Below, one piece after another: positions 22,353-31,040 of a stretch of 64,000 nucleotides of DNA (the first letter of the stretch is position 1; every line of letters begins with the position of its first letter). The stretch covers positions 49,089,093 through 49,153,092 of the forward strand of contig CM055095.1 in NCBI GenBank assembly GCA_029204225.1, read 5' to 3'. The DNA is from Diphasiastrum complanatum. Taxonomy: Eukaryota > Streptophyta > Lycopodiopsida > Lycopodiales > Lycopodiaceae. The notes under the pieces are model-generated. The model ran no database searches. It had not been told where the DNA came from and saw nothing but the letters and a program-made list of their open reading frames with translations. The translations under genes were made by a program, and so were the position numbers.

Positions 22353-23569
22353 TCCTTTTTTGATTTACCTAAATATTACATAGATAATGATAGTTATCTC
22401 ACTGTACTTGACTTGTGCGATTTTTTTTATTATCGTGAAGATGAAGTGTTATGTATTTTAGCCAAAACATTAGGTGAGTTTTCTGACATTCTTGACTTTG
22501 AGTATGATGACATTGTTCCTTGAGTAAGATGATGAGATTGATGATGATACACTTTGTCCAGAAGAGTACTTGCAACAGTCTTTGTCGAAGACCCATTAGC
22601 ATCAAAAAAATATTCCCTCAGAGGATGAGTTCATTGCTTTCCAAACCCAACTTGGTTTTGGGCCTTGAAAAATATACCAACCAAATGAGTTAAGCTCACA
22701 AAAAGGTCACATAATAGACCACCCCGAATTGATTGAAGCAGATACCGTTGAATGTGTGAGTTCTTTTATTTTTTGTGCATGCAACTAATATTGCATATTG
22801 TTTATATTCATCATAAGAATTAACATTTTAATTTTTCATATTTTTAGGAGGCCGTTCTTATTGAATAATTTTTCATTTGACAAGGTGGCTTTCGAACCTA
22901 CTCAAGCAAATTTAACAAGGACGGCGGCCTTGGAAATTATCTCAAATTTTTCAAAAACCATGGGAATTGTGTTGCTTATTCAAAGTTCAGTGCTCAAGGG
23001 GAAACAATTATCATGGCAGTAAAGGCATTGTCTCATTACTTAGGTGGTCATAAGTTCATTAAACCACATAAAATAATTTTTGCTAAATGCTCAATTGTAC
23101 TTAGGATTTTAAGTTATGTATACTAGAAAAATGAAAAGAAGATGGCAAGGAGATATAGTCATATTCAATCAGTTGGAAAAGTATTTTTTTTCAAAACAAA
23201 TCACAAATATATAGTGCAATGTTGTGTCTATCAATCTACCTCCCTTGATGTATAAATTTGCATGTCATTCTAAACTTGATGTAATTTGTAGATTTTGTTT
23301 GATGTCGTATTTGTGCTCGTCAATAGAACCATTGAAATACCTGAAGAATATATTCGTGTTTACCATTGAGGCCACCATGTTGTGTGTTTTTATGAAATGT
23401 TGCTCTTGCTTGCCAATGAGATTTTTCCCTCCCTTGTGATGACCATATACTCAAACTTCCATGATTTTCTGCTAAGGATATGGAATAGTGTCGTAAACAA
23501 TTTCCATCAATAGATAAACTTCAAAAACAAAATAAAATGGTAACTTGATATATGTTTTTAGATGCTTAC
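22353..23569. other. AT-rich DNA, possible vestiges only
   Basis: No confident gene. The part near 23220-23560 lies downstream (minus strand) of the conserved exon end of the transposase-like copy 1 and may hold its next exon, but I could not verify a frame. MAVKALSHYLGGHKF near 23015 (plus) vaguely recalls a gypsy RNase H block. This is too weak to call. Confidence 0.3.
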
Positions 23570-23905
23570 CATGTAATGTGTGTTTTCTGGAGCAGTCGCA
23601 AGTCATTGTTTAAAAATATTTCTTTTTGTAATATTTTAATCATATCATCTACTTTTGTCCATACTTCAACTTTCATTACCCTTGTAGCAGCTATGATGTC
23701 TCTCCAAACTGAGTAACGCATCTTAATGGCTTTCCTGAATGGTTAGATTTTTTGTGCCTTTACACCGCCAATGCTTAGCTTGCAAGGTACATTTTTTTTT
23801 TCCCCTAAAGCTTAAGGTCCTTTTGTATTTTAACATGTCCTTTATGGAGACCTGCTTTAGATAGAATATCTTCTAATCTAGAAATAGCCTCCTTGGAATC
23901 CCAAT
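23570..23905 (-). pseudogene. Transposase-like family, copy 1 (exon fragment)
   Basis: On the minus strand this fragment parallels the last recognisable exon of copy 2: SRLEDILSKAGLHKGHVKIQKD, SIGGVKAQK, WRDIIAAT and KVEVWTKVDDMI, ending in HYM followed by a GTAAGC splice donor, at the same codon as copy 2. It contains frameshifts and a stop and is interrupted at about 23905 by a plus-strand copia RNase H fragment. It shows that the gene family is multi-copy and that the exon boundary is conserved between copies. Confidence 0.75.
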
Positions 23906-23907
23906 AA

Positions 23908-24118
23908 CTTGCCACGAATCCTATCTTCCATGCTCGAACCAAGCATATCAAGATTGCACATCATTTTGTAAGGGAGAAGGTGCAAGCCAAGGAGATCAAG
24001 CTTCATCATGTGTCATCATTCGAATGTGTTTCCGATATTCTAACCAAACCATTGCCAAAGGACTCATTTATGAAGTTGAGATTAGCACTTGGTGTTGTAG
24101 ATAGATGTACACTAGATT
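23908..24118 (+). pseudogene. Copia RNase H C-terminal fragment
   Basis: A 70-codon piece of the end of a copia polyprotein: LATNPIFHARTKHIKIAHHFVREKV..., then HHVSSFECVSDILTKPLPKDSFMKLRLALGV. It closely resembles the end of Copia-A (ASNPIFHARSKHIEICHHFVREMV). It is followed by GAGGAGGAG-type purines (24131-24143) and an LTR start. Confidence 0.85.
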
Positions 24119-24143
24119 CATCAAGCTACATTTTGAGGAGGAG

Positions 24144-24900
24144 TGTCAAAATTGTAAAATTCTAGCTTTGGATTCATGATGCTATGTACATAATCCCACA
24201 CATATGGATCCTGTTTCCACATGTGGATGTTAGGCCTAGATGCATTCAAATTATTTAGATAGAAAAAATCTTGATTTACATATGTGTGTACATATCAGAA
24301 AAATATCAATAGATGATCATAGGAGTTGATTAAGTGATTCCCTAGAATTTTGAAAAATTACCTCAAATAAAAAAAAATGGCATCAAGTTAGGAATCAAGG
24401 AGGTGGTGCTTATCTAGCATTGATTGGTGGATTTGTAGATGATATGGCATTTCCACACGTGTTAGGCCTGTTGAATTAGCAGAGCAGCTCGAATTGTACT
24501 TGATCTATATATAGATTATCTTTGTAAATAACAAGTTTGATGAGTGATTTTGATTTTGAGGTGAACTCCATGTTGTTTTCACCATTTGTGTTGCAATTTT
24601 ATGCATTGAATGCTATCCATTAGGGTCCTTTTTGGACTCAGAAAGGGCCTCTTCCTTGCCTAAACAAGTTTGCGAATAGTCTTCTGTGGTAGTTCACCTT
24701 GGGTTTAGCTTGAGTTAGAACCTAGTCACATAGGTTGCACTTGAACCTAGTATATTAGATGAATAAAGAATTAAATTCAATGATTCTAAAAATATTAATT
24801 TATTTTTGAATTTGTGAAGGGCTGAAATTTTTTTGCACTTCATCCTACTTATTTTTAAAGCTTGTTTTGGAGAGAAAAGAGGTTTCAAATTTTTTACACT
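24144..24900 (+). repeat. LTR following the RNase H fragment (end undefined)
   Basis: The LTR starts TGTCAAAATTG at 24144, right after the purine tract. It contains CCACATGTGG (about 24221-24230) and CCACACGTGTTAGG (about 24454), G-box-like elements of the kind seen in other LTRs here. No second copy is available to fix the right end, and 24900 is arbitrary. Confidence 0.5.
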
Positions 24901-24987
24901 TCATATTGAGGTTTAGATTAAAAAAAAGGTACAAAGGAGAGGGGTTCCTCCCCTTGTACCATAAAGAAAAAGAAATTTAAAATGTAA

Positions 24988-25341
24988 GGGGGGGGGTTTA
25001 CAACCCCCCCCCCCCTCCACGCTCCCCCTGCATGGTCGACCTTCCTTTGACCGTGCAGCTCCTCCTTGCTTGCAACCCACCCCGAGCCACCAGCCTCGTT
25101 CAACGCCCAGCTCTCTAGAGGGCCCAGACATGCGCCCGGCGTCAACCAATCTCCTTCCAGAACTGAGCGGGGCGGCATGAGGGAGCTGGTAGGGGAGCTG
25201 AGACCGTGAGGGAGTTGGGCGATGAGCGAGGCTTGTGGCCTGGGGTGGGTTGCAAGCAAGGAGGAGCTGCACGGCCGAAGGAAGGGAGACCGTGTAGGGC
25301 AGAGTGTGGAGGGGGGGGGGGGGGGGTGGGTGTAAACCCTC
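24988..25341. repeat. GC-rich foldback element bounded by G/C homopolymers
   Basis: Two imperfect inverted arms, about 24988-25115 and 25212-25341, include a 29-bp perfect match (25055-25083 with 25242-25270; core GCTCCTCCTTGCTTGCAACC). Both arms carry a long C or G run (13-16 bases) next to TTTACA. The block is strongly GC-rich in an AT-rich neighbourhood. It lies just downstream, in gene sense, of the conserved splice donor of the transposase-like copy 2, that is, in its intron. Frames read through it are proline-rich artefacts. Confidence 0.85.
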
Positions 25342-25391
25342 GCATCTAAATATATGAAAATTTGAAAGCATTTTGAAAATTTTATACTAAC

Positions 25392-27690
25392 CATGTAATG
25401 AGTGATGTGATCTTCTCCCCATGCTTTTGATATTGCATTAACAAACTCGACACAAGTCCTTTGGACAGCTTTCTTATCAATATCAGAGTATTTTTCTTTT
25501 CTTAAAATAGCAATCATACTATCAAGCTTTTTCCATACATCAACTTTTAGTACTCTGGTTTTGCCGTCTTTCTCGAAGTCCTGAGTGGCAGCAATAATAT
25601 CTGTCCAGACTAAGTGTTGAATATTAGAAGCCTTACCAGTATGATTTGATAGAAAACGACGTGCTTTTGCTCCTCCTATGCTTGGCTTAGTTGGCAAGTT
25701 CCCATTCTTTCCTAAAAGCTTTTCATCTTTTTGAATTTTGACATGTCCTTTATGGAGTCCTGCTTTTGATAAAACATCTTCTAATCGAGAGATAGGTTCC
25801 TTTGCTAATGATGCTGGCTTAGTATTCCAAGCAAAAACTATATGAAGATAAATGATCTTTTCTATTAATCTAACTTCTGCATGAAGAGTGCAAACATGCA
25901 CATTTTTTAAGGGGATAGGCAGCACAGGCTTCCAATTTGGATCTGCATATTCTCTAGTGATTCCTGTACTCCTAGTTACATCTTTTGCCATTTTCATGCA
26001 GTACAAACAAGGGTGTTTTGATGTAACACCGTGAGAGACATTATACATACATTTCAATGTTTTCAAATCACCTGCTAAGTGCCATTCAACATTGAAGTCT
26101 CCAACTCCTGGAACATTGAGATATCCTCCATCCATATGGTCCTTGATGATCCTAGGATAAGATGTCCTGGAGAATATCCATGATAATATATTATGATCCT
26201 CTTTCAGCACCTGTCCAAAGAATTAATCATACTTAGTTTACAATGTATTAATACTATTCAATGAATGTAATGTAATAATGAGGCTAGTTACCTGAAACGC
26301 TGCCAACCACCATATATCATTTTCTGACTGGACACTGAATTTGAAATCTTCTTGGTTCTCTGTTTGGGATAGAGCACCATTCATGAGAGTTATACTAACC
26401 CTTTCCATCTTCTACCCTTTCACAATTTCTGACTCATCTAACTTAAGTACTATGATTATTTTGCCATTCACCTTTTCATAGGTTATATCGAATGTGACGA
26501 TGTATCTCAGCAAGTAATTTAGATCAACAAATAAATTGTTTGATGAATTATAGAATATCAATCTTCCATCAGTTTCATACACCTCCTCAATATGAAATGG
26601 AGTTCTAGTGATCTTATGCATACCTATGTTTAATGTATCCCTCTCTTTCTTCAAGTGGTATGTCCTAGGGATTGGGACTTTTCTAATTTGAACTTGCTTA
26701 AGAGCTTCTCTAATTAGTTTACATATTGTTGCATATGCTTCCCTACTAATACCTGCAAAATCACAAGCACCCTGAACTATAGTCTTATCTAAAATATTTT
26801 GAATGTCCACCATCAAAGACTCTGCTATTTTACACTTTACATTTGAAATCCTATTGTTCATCATGATACGCTCAGTGGATTTGCAAGTCAATATTGTGCC
26901 CAATGACATTCCTAGTGAAGCATTGTCTTTAATATTCCGAGGAGCTACTAATGCAGATTTGCAAAAAAAACAGATAGTTAACAGAATATCACCATAGCTG
27001 AAATTAAATTCAAATGTCATTGAAAAACTTACAAAATTTAGAATATGCTTACTTGAATGCACGGATCCTTCTATTTCGATAACCTCCTTTTGAAAGCGTT
27101 TGAATATCCTTGCAACTTTGTCGCTTTCGCTTCTTACTTTTAGCCTTCTTCTTTACCATATTCACATCCTTCAGTAATTGTAAGTTTTCAATACGAATAG
27201 ACTGTAAGATTGATTGCATTTGCTCTAGTTCTGATTTGATATTGATTGCTATCTTCTGTAATGATTCATTATTTTTTTTAAGTTGTTCATTTTCTTCTAA
27301 CGTCTTTTGGAGATGACAATCTCTATTCTGACAATAAGAGGATATCCGAATTAACTCACCTTCTAAAAAGTGAACTTTATTCATATAAAGCTGTTTTCCA
27401 TGGTTTTGCAATCTTTCACAATATCCTAGTAATCCACTATGCCCATTGCATATCTATGTAACTAAATGAGTTATTGAAGAGAATGTGGGATGTGTCAAAG
27501 TGCTTGGATCTTGTGGATATAATGTTCCATCTGTCCACAAATCGACGTTTTTCTTTCCTTCTGCCCTGTAACGAGAACGATCTTCAACAAATATTTGAAC
27601 CCCTTTGCCTCCTCTTCTCTGCAAAGGTGCCAAATCAACATGGATATCCACATGTAGATGATATAATGTCATCATCAAAAAAATAATAGA
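25392..27690 (-). pseudogene. Transposase-like family, copy 2 (multi-exon, near full length)
   Basis: A minus-strand gene with at least three exons; the family is not recognised. Exon 1 (about 27690-27050) has QRRGGKGVQIFVEDRSRYRAEG, a Cys-rich patch, a coiled coil (LEENEQLKKNNESLQKI) and a basic tail (KKKAKSKKRKRQ) before a GTAAGC donor near 27047. Exon 2 (about 26960-26292) has ISREAYATICKLIREAL and LKLDESEIVKG, a TAG stop at 26412, then KMERVSITLMNGAL and DIWWLAAFQ|GTAACT. An 81-bp intron precedes exon 3 (26210-25392) with WHLAGDLKTLKCMY, HPCLYCMK, LHAEVRLIEKI and HYM|GTTAGT. A further TAG interrupts exon 1 near 27454. The frame between exons 1 and 2 does not join cleanly with the splice sites I chose. 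The acidic residues (LDE, GD, AEVR) could be an RNase-H-fold catalytic triad. That is inference. Confidence 0.7.
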
Positions 27691-28159
27691 GTAATCAGTT
27701 GCATCAAAGTACTATGACCAGATTCTATGAAGCAAAACAAAATACTCATCTTTGATTATATTATATACTATGTACGATCAATCCAATCTCCATGCTTGTA
27801 TGCTTGACTCAAATTTGGAAATGCTGCTCATTTTTTCATTCCAATAGGTAGTTGGCGCTCATATTTCCATTCTCGCGGAAGGAATGCATATGTAAACATT
27901 TTGCAATTTTTCCTGATTTGGGGATGCGGTCATATTCTAGATCCAGTGAAAATATTGCCCTTTTCGTAACCAATGGAGGGAATATTTTTGAATTTAGTCA
28001 AGTTATACTGCGAACTGTTAACAGTTCTTAACTGTGACTATAGACACTGTGGTTAGATCATTGGGAGTTGGGGAGGCCTTGGGAGTGGTGTGGGCAAGCA
28101 AATAAACAATATTGTTTTATTTATTTTGATATTTTTGTATATCCTACATGGCATTCTTT
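27691..28159. other. Intergenic AT-rich DNA
   Basis: No gene recognised. An upstream exon of the transposase-like copy 2 might lie here, but I could not support one. Confidence 0.35.
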
Positions 28160-28195
28160 AAAGGGTCTTTTTGATATTGAGAACTCCTCTAATGA
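28160..28195. mobile_element. Terminus of a MITE related to the one at 44277
   Basis: AAAGGGTCTTTTTGATATTG followed by AGAACTCCTCTAATGA matches the right end of the complete MITE (AAAGGGTCTTTTTTGG, then AACTCCTCTAATGA). I could not find the opposite end nearby, so this is a truncated copy. Confidence 0.65.
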
Positions 28196-28499
28196 CTACT
28201 CATATTTTTGTTTTTCGAGTCACCTTAAGTGACATAATTTTTTTGGTGGTGTGAAATACACTCTCCCATGAAAAAGTGCCCCAATGTAAATTATTTGGAT
28301 GACGAAGTGTGGAGTTTTGATTGCTTGGGGTCAATTCACTCCAATCTCCTAATTTTATTTCTATTGAAAATATTGCCCACCATTACAAATAATTGTCACA
28401 AAAAATAAACTTGAATACTTAAATGAAAGGGCAGCCAATCCACATGGATGTTCATATTGGAATGTCATTTATGGCACTAGATCTTTCTTTTCTTTTTTT

Positions 28500-28543
28500 C
28501 GGGTGGGGTGGGGTGGGGTGGGTGGGGGGGGCGCGCGCGCGAA
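28500..28543 (+). repeat. G-run tract adjoining a (CG)n run
   Basis: Four GGGG/GGG blocks separated by single T bases, then GGGGGGGG and GCGCGCGCGCG. The pattern fits a G-quadruplex-forming sequence on the plus strand next to an alternating CG segment. No flanking gene depends on it visibly. The frame through it is meaningless repeat translation. Confidence 0.8.
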
Positions 28544-29425
28544 GGCCCTTCAATCGGATCTGTGCCCAAGCAAAGGCCCTTCTTGATGCTAGATTGTTGC
28601 AAAGAGGAGAAAAAGTCTAGCACGCAGAATTGGGAGATTTTTGTGTCATCATTGAGTATCAAACTGAAAATCAAATTCAAACAAGCTGTTCTCATATGCA
28701 AATTGTCCCAACTCACACTGAAAAGTCCTTTCTTACACTTGCTTCAGATTTAAGAGCTAACATTGACTTTTTTTATTTTAGCAAAATTTGTTCAGAGTAG
28801 CTGCCACAGTTGATGTACAGGAAAATAACATCTTTGCTGTTACCACACTCAAAGATCTTATGCCTCACCTTCAAGTCCAAAACTCGGTAGCATAACTCTG
28901 CTTAACTCGAAGCACAAAAGCAAAATCCACATCGAAATAGGACAAAGCTTCATATGTATAACATAATGTAAGAAGCTCCTTAATTTGCTTTAGTAAGACA
29001 ATCACAATATTGCAATGTCCAGATCAGTCCAGACAAATGCATCAACATATTTCTGAGCTACAAAACTTTTTGAGGCATGAAATATGGCTTTTCACCCAAC
29101 AACCATAACAGTGCTGCTTCGAGCTATAGCTAATTGAGCTCCTTCAAATGACCACCCAAAGCATGCATCTTTCCAGCTTCAGCTCACGATTTATTTGTCG
29201 AGAAATTTATCTTTGACAACCTCAAGAACTTGCAAATTGAGAGGAACTCCACCTAATGGCCAAGCGTTATATAGTTCATGTATGCACTGAATAAAATAGA
29301 TAGATTTTCTCAGCCTAATGGACAATAACCTATACAACAATATAGAAACGCTGGTGTTACAACCACCATAGCACGTCATTTATGTACACAAAAGATCAAA
29401 GCTTTTTAGCTGTTTGATGTGTGTT
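28544..29425. other. 3' flank of the mannosylglycerate synthase gene
   Basis: Noncoding. The part adjacent to 29425 should be the 3' UTR of the minus-strand gene. A TTTATT at about 29189-29194 gives AATAAA on the minus strand, a possible polyadenylation signal roughly 235 bases after the stop. Confidence 0.4.
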
Positions 29426-30733
29426 TTAGTGCTGCACAGTGCAAGCAGCTCCGATGTTGGACCAGTTTGCGTTCTTGAGGCTTTTTCCAGATTGGTGCCC
29501 ATTTGAGAGGCCCTCCGTAGCTGTGTGACCTGATGCAATTGCGTGGGCTGAATTGGATGCAGGAGCCTCTGAAGAAGCTTTAAGTTGGATCGCTGCATTA
29601 TGCTGAGTTTCCCAGATCAAATCTCTGAGAGCTCCTAAGGCAGCATCGTATCCACGGATCACATTCTTCATGGTGTGATTCAGCACTCTTGCAACCCATA
29701 TTTTGAAGAGAAGCTCTTCCCAGTCAAAGTCCCCTTTCTCGAAGTGATCCAGAAACTTCTGATAAGCAGATATCCAGGCTTCCTCATCTGCAAAGCTCCA
29801 GCACGGCCACTCTATTGCATGCAGCATCCCATTTGCAAGAGCAGGATCAAAGTATTCTTGCAGCAATTCCTTCTGACGAGGACTCCAGTTGCTCTTGAGC
29901 AGCTTAAGAGTTTTTTCTATGTTGTAACCTATTTTTTGTTTCACCGCCTCTGGCACGGGCCTTGGATTCTCGATTCTGTATCTGCTTTCGGTCACAATCA
30001 CTTCGTTTCTCAAGGATTGAATGGCAGCAAAGCACTCCACTAACATGGTCCTGAGATCCTGCAATCCACCATACAGAGCATGCACCTTTCCTTCCGGAAC
30101 GTAAACTTCCGCCATCCGGAGGCCCGCTTGAGCCATGACAAAAGTGTAAAGGGTGTCGATTCCCCAGTCGCTTTGATCACGTACGCGCTGGTCTGCAATG
30201 AGAATTTCGGCAGCTTTTCTGGACACGAGAAGCTCCCCTCCCAGCGGTTGCTCTATGGCAGGAAGAATGGAGTTAGGCCAAAGGAGAGCGAAGCCGATCT
30301 TCGTGACAAGCCAGGTTATCATGGCATCAGTGCTTGATCTCGGAAAGTAATGTCTCACGACATCGTAATCTAGATCAGCTTGCTTTTCAGCTTTGCTGAT
30401 CCAACTGGCAGAAAAGGACACGATATCTGCATCGTAGAAATGAAGGCGATGGTATTCAGTATTATCCAAAAAGTAAACAAGAGCGGTATTCATTCCATCC
30501 CCCTTGCCTCCTCTCAAAGAAGTTCCTATCCGCCGCTGCTGCAAGAGAATGACGGATTTTCCTGTTGATTGCTCAATAGCAGACTTTGCGGATTCAATAG
30601 CATGCCATGTCTCCCCTTTGCTGAAACCCACACACAGGACGCCTGCAATGGAAGGATGGGATGCAGCGCACTCTATGTTTCGCACCACCACAGATACATC
30701 CTCTTCCTTGAAAGGAAAACACACCAGAGACAT
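29426..30733 (-). CDS. MGS: Mannosylglycerate synthase (GT78), intact
   Basis: An uninterrupted frame of 435 codons. The ATG at 30733 is chosen because it gives MSLVCFPFK, the N-terminus expected for the family, and further upstream in-frame codons include no ATG. The enzyme transfers mannose from GDP-mannose to D-glycerate, giving the compatible solute mannosylglycerate in one step. It is known from Rhodothermus (GT78, GT-A fold) and from the lycophyte Selaginella. Family hallmarks are visible: KGDGMNTAL (77-85), the metal/nucleotide-binding DAD (101-103) in HFYDADIVSF, RHYFPRSSTDAMITW (127-141), IEQPLGGELL (160-169), SDWGIDTLYTF (188-198), VPEGKVHALYGGLQDLRTML (212-231) with the likely metal ligand His218, and WEELLFKIW near the end. 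A Ser/Ala/Asn-rich tail of about 40 residues goes beyond the bacterial enzyme's length of about 400. No intron, signal peptide or membrane segment is seen, so it is probably cytosolic. All key residues are kept. Confidence 0.93.
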   Translation of the reverse strand: MSLVCFPFKEEDVSVVVRNIECAASHPSIAGVLCVGFSKGETWHAIESAKSAIEQSTGKSVILLQQRRIGTSLRGGKGDGMNTALVYFLDNTEYHRLHFYDADIVSFSASWISKAEKQADLDYDVVRHYFPRSSTDAMITWLVTKIGFALLWPNSILPAIEQPLGGELLVSRKAAEILIADQRVRDQSDWGIDTLYTFVMAQAGLRMAEVYVPEGKVHALYGGLQDLRTMLVECFAAIQSLRNEVIVTESRYRIENPRPVPEAVKQKIGYNIEKTLKLLKSNWSPRQKELLQEYFDPALANGMLHAIEWPCWSFADEEAWISAYQKFLDHFEKGDFDWEELLFKIWVARVLNHTMKNVIRGYDAALGALRDLIWETQHNAAIQLKASSEAPASNSAHAIASGHTATEGLSNGHQSGKSLKNANWSNIGAACTVQH

Positions 30734-30931
30734 ACTATATTTTTCTAGTTCCTTAAGCTTCTCTCTCACACACAGTCTTGCTGCTTTATGATAATCGTAA
30801 TGCAGAATCTAAGTACTCACAAAACAAATCGCTCTCAAGATCGACCGTAGAGCCGATTCGCTCACGCCGCCGCGAGCAATAAGGAGCAGCAGAGCGGAGA
30901 GAAAGGAGAAGAGAATAGCAAAGAAATAAAC

Positions 30932-30954
30932 GAAGAAGAAGAAGAAGAAGAAGA
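30932..30954. repeat. (GAA)n microsatellite in the MGS 5' leader
   Basis: On the gene's sense strand this is a TTC/CTT tract about 200 bases upstream of the start codon, between the TATA-like box and the ATG. Pyrimidine-rich leaders are common in plant genes. Confidence 0.9.
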
Positions 30955-31030
30955 ATTAAAAAGCACAACTCATGAATGACAAGAGGAGGGAAGGCTTAAG
31001 TAATAGAAAAGATAACGTGCTTTGCTCTCC

Positions 31031-31040
31031 TTTATTTATG
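31031..31040 (-). promoter_or_regulatory. TATA-like box of the MGS gene
   Basis: CATAAATAAA on the minus strand, about 300 bases upstream of the MGS start codon and upstream of a pyrimidine-rich leader. Position and composition fit a core promoter with transcription starting near 31000. There is no direct evidence for the start site. Confidence 0.45.

Noticed and set aside
23010-23200. Possible gypsy RNase H vestige (ALSHYLGGHKF)
   Set aside because: Only a few residues resemble the family and the frame breaks immediately; not enough to call.
24913-25371. Proline-rich frames (THPPPPPS) at the end of the transposase-like exon
   Set aside because: They lie past a conserved splice donor at 25391 and inside an inverted repeat with C/G homopolymers, so they are not coding.
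28477-28753. Gly/Trp-rich and Pro-rich frames around 28.5 kb
   Set aside because: By-products of the G-run tract, no start context or homology.
30734-30769. N-terminal extension of MGS (MREKLKELEKYS)
   Set aside because: Begins with GTG; the family N-terminus MSLV starts at the ATG at 30733.
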